From: Clostridia bacterium
Lineage (GTDB): Bacteria > Bacillota > Clostridia > Christensenellales > Aristaeellaceae
Direction: 5' to 3'
Assembly: GCA_900754755.1 (NCBI GenBank)
Contig: CAAEEC010000178.1
Coordinates: 1 to 5,176 of the forward strand
Length of the DNA stretch: 5,176 nt
The translations under genes were made by a program, and so were the position numbers. Under the pieces are notes generated by a model, which was given only the letters and a program-made list of their open reading frames with translations, had not been told where the DNA came from and made no database searches. Positions 1 through 5,176 of the stretch are shown piece by piece (positions within the stretch are counted from its first letter, which is position 1; the number at the start of each line of letters is the position of its first letter).

Positions 1-1226
1 ATAAATTCTTCCATCGTTTCAATCGTTTCCACCGGGCCCGTATCGATCCCGACCGACGGATGGTGGATGCCCTTGCCGCGGTTGAACAAAAACTCAAAAA
101 AGCGAGGCGTGTCAAAGCGCCCGTCGCTCCACGGCGGCTGCTTGCCAGGAAGAAAATTTTCGATGCAGCCGACCATGCAATACGCATAGACGTCCTCATC
201 GGCATATCCACAGCGCTTTAAAGCGGCGATGTTGACCTCGTCGTTCATCAGCGCGGGATAGCCCAAGCCGGTGCCAATGACCTGCAGGCATTCATCCAAA
301 AAATCGTCCGGCGTGTTGGCCGCAATGCGCGCGGAAAGGTTGGGCCCGGGAATCTGGCATTCCTTAACGGCGCGCAAGACGATATAAGAAAGCGCGTTTC
401 CATCGTTGCTGCCATCCGGGCTTGTGCCGCCAATGCAAATGTTGACAACATCGTCGTCCCCCAGGCAAACGCGCCGCTCATAAATCTTGATAAAGGTGTT
501 TTCGAGCAGCTCCTGCGCGCGCTGCGGCGTAAGCCGGCCCGCGGCGACATCCGCCTGATAAAACGGATACAAATACTGGTCGATCCTGCCCAGCGCCATC
601 GCGTAGCGTTCCTCCAGGCAGAAGCCAATGTGGCAAAACCACACCAGTTGCAGCGCGTCGGCAAAACTCGCGGGCGGATGGCTGGCAAGCCAACGGCAAC
701 GCGCGGCAATTTCCGCAAGCCGTTCTGGCGAATAGCCCTCGCAGTCTTTTAAGCGCTCCGCCGCGTCCGCATAATGGAGCATCATGGCGCGCAGCGCGAG
801 CAGCGTCTGCCGCATAGCGGCGAGGTATTCCACCCTCGCGGGTTCTTCGTGCCGCGCCATCGAATCTTCTATGGCGGCAAGGAGGCCCGGCACGCCCAGT
901 TGCACAACGCGCTGGTAGTCTGGCGCGAAATGATCCGCATTGTGGGCAAAACCGCGCCTGCCAAAACTCTTGCAAATTGTGGCGGCATATTCCAGTTCCA
1001 CCGGATCGGCTTCCACCATGAGTGGGCGTATGCTGCCCACAATCCAATCGTTTCGATATATATAGGGAACCGTACGCGTGAAGAGCGCCTCAGTAGCGTT
1101 CGCGCGCGCCTCCGGCTTTTTCGCGCAGAGGCGCTTGCGATAGCCAAGATACTGGAAATACTGGGGCGCGTAGACGCCGGACGGCTTATCGTCCAGTTCG
1201 CGCTTTAGTAGCAGCGTAGAATGCAT
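1..1226 (-). CDS. Glycyl radical enzyme (pyruvate formate-lyase superfamily), N-terminal half, cut by the window edge
   Basis: An unbroken frame of 408 codons runs from ATG 1226-1224 to the left edge, so the C-terminal part is missing. Seen in order: PYIYRNDWIVGSIRP (about 54-68), like the 'E-L-I-V-G' entry of the PFL domain; HFAPDYQRVVQLGVPGLL (99-116); DALQLVWFCHI (190-200); GRIDQYLYPFYQAD (213-226), the family's 'GR.DQ.LyP.Y..D' signature; INIGG-like segment VNICIGGTSPDG (261-272); and YCMVGCIENFLPGK (349-362). By family knowledge, Cys354 in G-C-I-E is the thiyl-radical cysteine and Glu356 the acid/base residue of the dehydratase/lyase type; true PflB has a Cys-Cys pair instead. The glycine-radical loop near the C-terminus, and probably the radical-SAM activase gene, would lie left of the window. 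The family is usually near 800 residues; Cys354 lies earlier than in characterised members (roughly 420-500), so the N-terminal region is compact. An in-frame stop at 1265-1263 limits the start; the ATG has a GGGGG ribosome site 6 bases upstream. Substrate unknown; cytosolic, oxygen-sensitive by family. Confidence 0.93.
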   Translation of the reverse strand, partial: MHSTLLLKRELDDKPSGVYAPQYFQYLGYRKRLCAKKPEARANATEALFTRTVPYIYRNDWIVGSIRPLMVEADPVELEYAATICKSFGRRGFAHNADHFAPDYQRVVQLGVPGLLAAIEDSMARHEEPARVEYLAAMRQTLLALRAMMLHYADAAERLKDCEGYSPERLAEIAARCRWLASHPPASFADALQLVWFCHIGFCLEERYAMALGRIDQYLYPFYQADVAAGRLTPQRAQELLENTFIKIYERRVCLGDDDVVNICIGGTSPDGSNDGNALSYIVLRAVKECQIPGPNLSARIAANTPDDFLDECLQVIGTGLGYPALMNDEVNIAALKRCGYADEDVYAYCMVGCIENFLPGKQPPWSDGRFDTPRFFEFLFNRGKGIHHPSVGIDTGPVETIETMEEF

Positions 1227-1232
1227 TGCAAT

Positions 1233-1237
1233 CCCCC
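1233..1237 (-). promoter_or_regulatory. Ribosome binding site of the glycyl radical enzyme gene
   Basis: On the minus strand a GGGGGA stretch lies 6 bases before the ATG at 1226. It is purine-rich but less canonical than the AGGAGG sites of the two plus-strand genes. It supports the ATG at 1226; the only upstream room is 12 codons before the in-frame stop at 1265-1263, and these contain no ATG. Confidence 0.7.
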
Positions 1238-1276
1238 ATTCAAATGCGCCAATGGCGTTTTCTTAAGCCTAGCGCC

Positions 1277-1305
1277 AGTATACGGCAGGCCGCGCGATAA
1301 GGCAA
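1277..1305 (-). promoter_or_regulatory. Predicted sigma70-type promoter of the glycyl radical enzyme gene
   Basis: Read leftward, TTGCCT (1305-1300; 4 of 6 to the -35 consensus) is separated by exactly 17 bases from TATACT (1282-1277; 5 of 6 to the -10 consensus). Transcription would begin near 1270, giving a leader of about 45 bases. The imperfect -35 box fits a promoter that needs an activator, such as the divergently encoded AraC protein. The -35 box lies inside the palindrome at 1301-1310. Confidence 0.6.
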
Positions 1306-1310
1306 TTGCC
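1301..1310. promoter_or_regulatory. Perfect 10-bp palindrome, possible operator
   Basis: GGCAATTGCC reads the same on both strands. It overlaps the -35 box of the leftward promoter and ends 14 bases before the -35 box of the rightward one. That is where a shared operator would be expected. A similar GGAATT follows at 1311-1316, about one helical turn on, which could mark a direct-repeat arrangement of the kind AraC proteins bind. A 10-bp palindrome can occur by chance, so the operator role is inference. Confidence 0.35.
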
Positions 1311-1324
1311 GGAATTCATATATC

Positions 1325-1353
1325 TTGACAAAATTCAGCCAAAATGCTACAAT
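1325..1353 (+). promoter_or_regulatory. Strong sigma70-type promoter of the AraC/UroD-like unit
   Basis: A perfect -35 box TTGACA (1325-1330), a 17-base spacer, and TACAAT (1348-1353; 5 of 6) preceded by TGC (1345-1347), which makes it an extended -10. The AT-rich CATATAT just upstream (1318-1324) could help. Transcription would begin near 1360, leaving a leader of about 40 bases before the AraC start at 1399. The closeness to consensus predicts high basal activity unless repressed. Confidence 0.85.
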
Positions 1354-1364
1354 GTCCTTGTCAA
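1325..1364. repeat. 7-bp inverted repeat spanning the rightward promoter
   Basis: TTGACAA at 1325-1331 is matched by its reverse complement TTGTCAA at 1358-1364, with 26 bases between. The left arm contains the -35 box and the right arm lies on the predicted transcription start. A protein bound to both arms would cover the promoter, which could give autorepression. The arms are short and one of them is the -35 consensus itself, so chance is a real alternative. Confidence 0.35.
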
Positions 1365-1386
1365 ACCAAAGCAGCGCGGCGATTCC

Positions 1387-1392
1387 AGGAGG
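1387..1392 (+). promoter_or_regulatory. Ribosome binding site that fixes the AraC gene start
   Basis: AGGAGG sits 6 bases before ATG 1399-1401. Another in-frame ATG at 1393 directly abuts the site and is too close to be used. The in-frame ATG at 1306 lies upstream of the predicted promoter and has no such site. The start at 1399 is therefore preferred. Confidence 0.9.
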
Positions 1393-1398
1393 ATGGGC

Positions 1399-2217
1399 AT
1401 GAAGTATATCGAGCCTTTGGGCATCCCGGAGATCCAGTTCGCCCACATATGCGGCGCGGATTGCTATGAAGCCACGCTGCCCGCACGCCCCAGCACGCTG
1501 GAAGTGACCTATATCAACCGCGGTTCGCTCTGCTTAGAGCAGAGCGGAACGGCCTGCGAAGCGCGGGAGAACGATATCATCTGCAATTTTTATCAAAGCG
1601 ATTTGCATGTGTATAGTTCCGGCTTTCACCGACACCATACGGTCTGTTTCCACGTATCCTTTGGCGAAGCGCGCGATTCCGGCGTTCCCGGCCTGCGCAT
1701 CCACCATCTGCCGCTTCTGCTCAGCGCCGCGAATACCAGCCGCGCGCGGGAACTCATCGACCGCATTATCGAGGAAAATACGCTCTGGCCGCAGAACCGT
1801 TTGTCCTGCGCGGGCATGTTTCTGGCGCTGCTGGAAGCGCTCGACCATGCGCTCAACCCGCCCGAATCCAGGGGCCGGGAATCCATTTATGTGGCGAAAG
1901 CCAAAAAATACATCTTCACAAATTTAGGATTTCCCATTCACCAGCGCGATATTGCCAACCACCTTGGCATATCGCCGCAATACCTGTGCGACATCTTCAA
2001 AAAGGCGGAAGGCATGCCGCTCATGACCTATATCAACCGAATGAAGCTCGATAAGATACGGCAACTGATGGCCAACGAGCGCATGCATTTGAAGAACGCG
2101 GCGGCGATCTACGGCTATGGCGACCCAAACTATGTGAGCCGCATTTACAAAAAGTACTATGGCAAGAACATCACCGACGGCTTGAACTACAACGAAACGC
2201 AAAAAGAAAAGGCTTAG
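1399..2217 (+). CDS. AraC-family transcriptional regulator
   Basis: A 272-residue DNA-binding regulator, the usual AraC length. Residues about 1-105 resemble a cupin-type sensor half: beta-rich, with a 'TYINRGSLCLEQSG' strand pair (37-50) and a His-rich FHRHHTVCFHV (76-86). A helical linker follows (113-152). The C-terminal AraC domain covers about 163-258. Its first helix-turn-helix is IHQRDIANHLGISPQYLCDIFKK (about 180-202), followed by the connecting helix TYINRMKLDKIRQLM (210-224). The second is LKNAAAIYGYGDPNYVSRIYKKYYG (about 231-255). In the second, aromatic positions that are usually Phe are Tyr, and the 'G-x-x-P' turn after it is replaced by GKNITD. The gene is transcribed divergently from the glycyl radical enzyme and lies directly before the UroD-like gene, so these are its likely targets; the inducer cannot be read from the sequence. 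The family assignment is secure, the regulon is inference. A longer frame opens at 1306 but its start would be upstream of the promoter. Confidence 0.96.
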   Translation: MKYIEPLGIPEIQFAHICGADCYEATLPARPSTLEVTYINRGSLCLEQSGTACEARENDIICNFYQSDLHVYSSGFHRHHTVCFHVSFGEARDSGVPGLRIHHLPLLLSAANTSRARELIDRIIEENTLWPQNRLSCAGMFLALLEALDHALNPPESRGRESIYVAKAKKYIFTNLGFPIHQRDIANHLGISPQYLCDIFKKAEGMPLMTYINRMKLDKIRQLMANERMHLKNAAAIYGYGDPNYVSRIYKKYYGKNITDGLNYNETQKEKA

Positions 2218-2221
2218 GAGG
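2216..2221 (+). promoter_or_regulatory. Ribosome binding site of the UroD-like gene, overlapping the AraC stop codon
   Basis: AGGAGG begins within the TAG stop (2215-2217) of the regulator gene and lies 8 bases before ATG 2230. No promoter is evident in the 12-base gap, so the two genes are probably cotranscribed. Ribosomes ending on the first gene would reach this site directly, which favours coupled translation. Confidence 0.88.
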
Positions 2222-2229
2222 AAACGGCC

Positions 2230-3294
2230 ATGTCGTATCAGGATGGCTGGGCGGCCTTAAATTTGGAAATGCCCGACCGCGTGCCCCGAACGGAATATTC
2301 CGTGGACGGATACCATTTCGCGCTGATGCGCCGCGTAACCGGCATTCCGGTCACAGCGGAAAGTCCCGCGCAGGAACGTCTTCGCGCCGCGCAGGCGTTC
2401 CGCAAGGCGTGGGCCTTTGATTTCGCCTGGTCCACCCTGATTGCCAACCAGATTTACAAGGGGTTTTGCACCAACATGGGCCATGCGAGCTATGCCGCCG
2501 CCGGCAGCGACTATGACGACGCGCTGTACTGCCCATTTGAGGATCCGGAGGACGTGCTGGCCTTTGATCCCTGGGAGGCGTATGGGCCGATCGATCTGGC
2601 GGACATGACGCGCCAGTTTGAGGAGCACTACCGCGCCAACGCCGCCGCCTATCCGGATGAGGTGAACATGACCGGCATTTACACCACACTGATGTCCGGC
2701 CTGATCGCCGTCTTTGGTTGGGACATGCTGCTGATGGCCTGCGGCATGGACGGGCAGGCGTTCGGCGAAATGGCCAACCGCTACGCGAGCTGGATGCAGC
2801 AATTCATGCAGGCGCTGGCCGAAGCGGACGTGCCCTGCGTGATGATCCATGACGACATCGTATGGACGAGCGGGCCGTTCATCCACCCGGACTGGTATCG
2901 CAAATACCTTTTCCCCAACTACAAAAAGTACTTTGCGCCCATTCTGGAAAGCGGCAAAAAGCTGATCTACACCTCGGATGGGAATTACACGCAATTCATT
3001 GACGACATCGCCGCCACCGGCGTGAATGGATTCGTGCTGGAACCCTGCACAGACATGCGCTACATCGCCGAAAAATACGGCAAAACCCACGCTTTCATCG
3101 GCAACGCCGACACCCGCATCTTGCTTTCCGGCACGCCGGAGGAAATCCGCGCGGAAGTGAAGCGCTGCATGGATATCGGCAAGTCCTGCCCTGGCTTTTT
3201 CCTGGCCGTGGGCAACCACATCCCCGCCAACACGCCCGTGGAAAACTGCCTGATTTACGAGGAAGCCTACCGCGAAATGTGCCGGCGGCGGTAA
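2230..3294 (+). CDS. Uroporphyrinogen decarboxylase-like protein (catabolic/methyltransferase-related branch)
   Basis: A 354-residue protein with the UroD-type TIM-barrel pattern, near the family's usual length. Visible blocks: MPDRVPRTEYS (14-24) at the N-terminus; MIHDDIVWTSGPFIHPDWY (205-223); LFPNYKKYFAPILESGKK (227-244); IYTSDGNYTQFIDDI (246-260); GVNGFVLEP (264-272); and the C-terminal run FIGNADTRILLSGTPEEI (289-306), then PGFFLAVGNHIPANTPVENC (321-340). True haem UroD enzymes carry an N-terminal arginine-rich porphyrin motif of the 'R.P.W.MRQAGR' type; it is absent, so a role in haem synthesis is unlikely. Relatives MtaA/MtbA/CmuA transfer methyl groups from corrinoid proteins using a zinc site with a His-x-Cys motif. 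Here the equivalent stretch appears to be T-S-D-G-N, so that chemistry is also doubtful. No signal peptide or membrane segment is seen; it should be cytosolic. It follows the AraC gene by 12 bases and ends before a terminator. Family is secure; reaction unknown. Confidence 0.93.
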   Translation: MSYQDGWAALNLEMPDRVPRTEYSVDGYHFALMRRVTGIPVTAESPAQERLRAAQAFRKAWAFDFAWSTLIANQIYKGFCTNMGHASYAAAGSDYDDALYCPFEDPEDVLAFDPWEAYGPIDLADMTRQFEEHYRANAAAYPDEVNMTGIYTTLMSGLIAVFGWDMLLMACGMDGQAFGEMANRYASWMQQFMQALAEADVPCVMIHDDIVWTSGPFIHPDWYRKYLFPNYKKYFAPILESGKKLIYTSDGNYTQFIDDIAATGVNGFVLEPCTDMRYIAEKYGKTHAFIGNADTRILLSGTPEEIRAEVKRCMDIGKSCPGFFLAVGNHIPANTPVENCLIYEEAYREMCRRR

Positions 3295-3300
3295 GACGAC

Positions 3301-3346
3301 AAAAAAACAAGGCCCTCCAAGCATGCGCTCGGAGGGCCATCTTTTT
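3301..3346. terminator. Bidirectional intrinsic terminator between converging genes
   Basis: GGCCCTCC (3311-3318) pairs perfectly with GGAGGGCC (3331-3338) around a 12-base loop. On the plus strand it is followed by ATC and five T (3342-3346). Seven A at 3301-3307 give a T-rich tail on the minus strand. It lies 16 bases after the UroD-like stop and 23 bases beyond the purL stop, so it can end transcription from both sides. The 67-base gap between these genes holds little else. Confidence 0.93.
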
Positions 3347-3361
3347 GCGATTGAAACAAAC

Positions 3362-5176
3362 TTACGCGAAATAGTTCACGGCGCTGGCGAACATGCCATT
3401 GTCCCGCGCGCCCGGCACATTGACATACAGGCCCGCGTCGTTGCGCTCGGCGTGCGCCATACGGCCAAACACCCTGCCATCCGGGGAAGAAATGCCCTCC
3501 ACCGCGAAGGCGGAACCGTTGGGGTTGTGCGGCACGGCCATGGTGGGATTGCCATCTTCATCCACATATTGCGTGGCAATCTGCCCGCGCGCCGCCAGGG
3601 CGGCAAACTGCTCCGGCGAAACGATAAAGCGGCCCTCCCCGTGCGAAATCGGGGTGATGTGGACATCGCCCACTTCCGTGTGCGCCAGCCAGGGCGACAG
3701 GTTCGAGGCCACGCGCGTGCGCACGATGCGCGACTGGTGGCGGCCGATGATGTTGTACGTAAGCGTGGGCGCGTCCTCATCCGGCTCGCGAATCTCGCCA
3801 TAGGGCACCAGTCCCAGCTTTATGAGCGCCTGGAAGCCGTTGCACACGCCGCCGATCAGGCCGTCGCGCGCCAGCAAAGCGGCCACGCCCTGCGCCGCGC
3901 GCGGGCTGCGCAAAAACGCGGTGATGAACTTGGCGGAGCCATCCGGTTCGTCGCCGCCGGAAAAACCGCCGGGCAGGAACAGAATCTGCGCGTTTTCGAT
4001 GCTGCGGGCAAATTGCTCCACGGATTCGGCAACCGCCTGCGCGCTCAGGTTGCGCACCACGAGGATTTCCGCCTGCGCGCCTACGCGTTCAAACGCGCGC
4101 GCGGTATCGTATTCGCAGTTGGTGCCCGGGAACGCCGGGATCAGCACGCGCGGCTTCGCGACCTTCGCCGCGGGTTTTGCGCGGCTTTCCGTCCGGTAGG
4201 ACACGGCCTCCGGCGCTGCGCCCGCCGGGGGCAGGTTGCAGGCATACACGCTTTCCAGCTTGTTTTCATACAGCGCTTCCAGTTCGTCCATGGAAATGCC
4301 GTCCATAGCGTATTGCGCCGTGGTTTCGCCCAGAAGCTCGCCGATGTTGCCCGCTTCGGGCGAAAGCTCCACCACAAACGCGCCGGGCATGGGCTGGAAC
4401 CATTCTTCTTTTTCTTCCCGGAAGGCAAAGCCGATGCGGTTGCCAAGGCCCATCTTAAACACAGCCTCGGCCACGCCGCCCAGCCCCACGGCCCAGGCGG
4501 AAACGATGTGCCCCGCGCGGATTTCCCGGGTTACGAGATCGAACCGCGCGGCATTCTCCCCGCCGCGCACCAGCGCCACACGCGCGCCGGGCCGCTTGAA
4601 TTCGGGCGAAATCACATCGCCATTTTCGCACACATTCACGGCGAAGGACACCAGCGTGGGCGGCACGTCGATCTGCTCAAACGAACCGCTCATGGAATCC
4701 TTGCCGCCGATGGCCGCAATGCCCAGTTCCAGCTGCGCGTCCAGCGCGCCCAGCAGCGCGCCCAGCGGCAGGCCCCAGCGCTCCGGCACGCCGCGCGTGC
4801 GCGGGAAATATTCCTGGAACGTCAAATGCGCGTTCCGCCAGCCCGCGCCGCTGGCCACCAGCCGGGCCACGGACTCGATCACCGCCGCGTAAGCGCCGTG
4901 ATACGGGCTTTCTTCCGCCAGGAAGGGATTGAAGCCATACGCCATGGCGGAACAGGTGCGCGTGCTGCCGTGCAGCAGCGGGATCCGCGCGGCCATGGCC
5001 TGCGCAGGCGTTTTTTGCCGCGCGCCGCCAAAGGGCATAAGCACCGTTCCCGCGCCAATGGTGGAATCAAAGCGTTCCGCCAGCCCGCGCCGCGAGCACA
5101 CGTTGAGATCGCTCACCAGCGCGCGCCAGTCCGCCGCGCGGCGCTCGCGCGGTTTGGGCGCCCGCACATGCGCGTC
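3362..5176 (-). CDS. purL: Phosphoribosylformylglycinamidine synthase PurL, C-terminal half, cut by the window edge
   Basis: Catalyses the ATP- and glutamine-dependent conversion of FGAR to FGAM, the fourth step of purine synthesis. The visible 604 codons are the C-terminal half of a long single-chain PurL (about 1,240-1,300 residues). Numbered from the right edge: a linker with SDLNVCSRRGLAERFDSTIG (about 22-41); the second synthetase-like (PurM-type) domain with FQEYFPR (120-126), WGLPLGALLGALDAQ (134-148) and GGKDSMSG (157-164), then VPPTLVSFAV (171-180) and its C-terminal half to about 305; an Ala/Pro/Lys-rich linker (315-342); and a class-I glutaminase domain. The glutaminase shows PAFPGTNCEYD (347-357), FLPGGFSGGDE (400-410), the nucleophile Cys445 in GGVCNGFQ, and the partner His575 and Glu577 in MAHAER. 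All key residues are present. The frame stays open to the right edge, so the GTG at 5167 is not the true start. This form resembles the Firmicute (clostridial/streptococcal) PurL. It converges on the UroD-like gene and is not part of that unit. Confidence 0.97.
   Translation of the reverse strand, partial: DAHVRAPKPRERRAADWRALVSDLNVCSRRGLAERFDSTIGAGTVLMPFGGARQKTPAQAMAARIPLLHGSTRTCSAMAYGFNPFLAEESPYHGAYAAVIESVARLVASGAGWRNAHLTFQEYFPRTRGVPERWGLPLGALLGALDAQLELGIAAIGGKDSMSGSFEQIDVPPTLVSFAVNVCENGDVISPEFKRPGARVALVRGGENAARFDLVTREIRAGHIVSAWAVGLGGVAEAVFKMGLGNRIGFAFREEKEEWFQPMPGAFVVELSPEAGNIGELLGETTAQYAMDGISMDELEALYENKLESVYACNLPPAGAAPEAVSYRTESRAKPAAKVAKPRVLIPAFPGTNCEYDTARAFERVGAQAEILVVRNLSAQAVAESVEQFARSIENAQILFLPGGFSGGDEPDGSAKFITAFLRSPRAAQGVAALLARDGLIGGVCNGFQALIKLGLVPYGEIREPDEDAPTLTYNIIGRHQSRIVRTRVASNLSPWLAHTEVGDVHITPISHGEGRFIVSPEQFAALAARGQIATQYVDEDGNPTMAVPHNPNGSAFAVEGISSPDGRVFGRMAHAERNDAGLYVNVPGARDNGMFASAVNYFA

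Noticed and set aside
774..1208. Plus-strand frame of 144 codons opposite the glycyl radical enzyme
   Set aside because: No recognisable motif; the minus strand carries continuous family signatures across the same bases.
1..1226. Assignment as classical pyruvate formate-lyase (PflB)
   Set aside because: PflB has adjacent Cys-Cys in its active site; here the motif is G-C-I-E, the dehydratase/lyase form.
1247..1257. Small hairpin (CGCC-AAT-GGCG) in the leader of the glycyl radical enzyme gene
   Set aside because: Only 4 base pairs with a 3-base loop and no T tract; too weak to call an attenuator or riboswitch.
1306..1398. Longer N-terminus for the AraC protein from an ATG at 1306
   Set aside because: That ATG lies upstream of the clear TTGACA-17-TACAAT promoter, has no ribosome site, and the extra 31 residues look like translated promoter DNA. 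AGGAGG at 1387-1392 points to 1399.
2257..3324. Long open frame (355 codons) on the minus strand opposite the UroD-like gene
   Set aside because: Its product has a low-complexity Val/Gly/Ala/His make-up with no family motif, and it crosses the terminator. The plus strand has conserved UroD-like motifs along its whole length. It is a shadow frame of GC-rich coding DNA.
4236..4892. Plus-strand frame of 218 codons opposite purL
   Set aside because: Ser/Pro/Arg/Thr-rich low-complexity product typical of an antisense shadow; purL motifs on the other strand are unambiguous.
5165..5169. GTG at 5167 as the start of purL
   Set aside because: The frame is open to the window edge and the visible sequence begins in the middle of a PurL; the true start lies well beyond the right edge.

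Overview
The window reads as a piece of a GC-rich, probably anaerobic Firmicute (Clostridia-like) chromosome. Three things suggest this. Ribosome binding sites are strong AGGAGG-type. The PurL is the long single-chain form with a fused glutaminase that Firmicutes such as clostridia and streptococci use. A glycyl radical enzyme is present, and these are destroyed by oxygen. The exact taxon cannot be named from the sequence alone.

Left part (1-1226, minus strand): the N-terminal half of a glycyl radical enzyme of the pyruvate formate-lyase superfamily. It runs off the left edge just after the catalytic cysteine motif (G-C-I-E, Cys354). It belongs to the dehydratase/lyase type rather than being a true pyruvate formate-lyase; its substrate cannot be assigned. 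The reading frame is unbroken from an ATG at 1226 to base 1.

Middle (1227-1398): a 172-bp divergent control region. It holds a near-consensus sigma70 promoter reading right, a good but weaker promoter reading left, and two symmetric elements that could be operators.

Right of it (1399-3294, plus strand): a two-gene unit. The first gene is an AraC-family regulator (cupin-like sensor half, C-terminal double helix-turn-helix). Twelve bases after its stop comes a uroporphyrinogen-decarboxylase-like protein of the catabolic/methyltransferase-related branch, not the haem enzyme. The layout (regulator between divergent enzyme genes) suggests that the AraC protein senses a substrate and controls both the radical enzyme and the UroD-like enzyme, which may act in one pathway. 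That link is inference.

A perfect 8-bp hairpin flanked by A and T tracts (3301-3346) closes both converging units. The rest (3362-5176, minus strand) is the C-terminal half of purL, a housekeeping purine biosynthesis gene that is unrelated to the cassette. No RNA gene, CRISPR array, insertion sequence or attachment site was seen.
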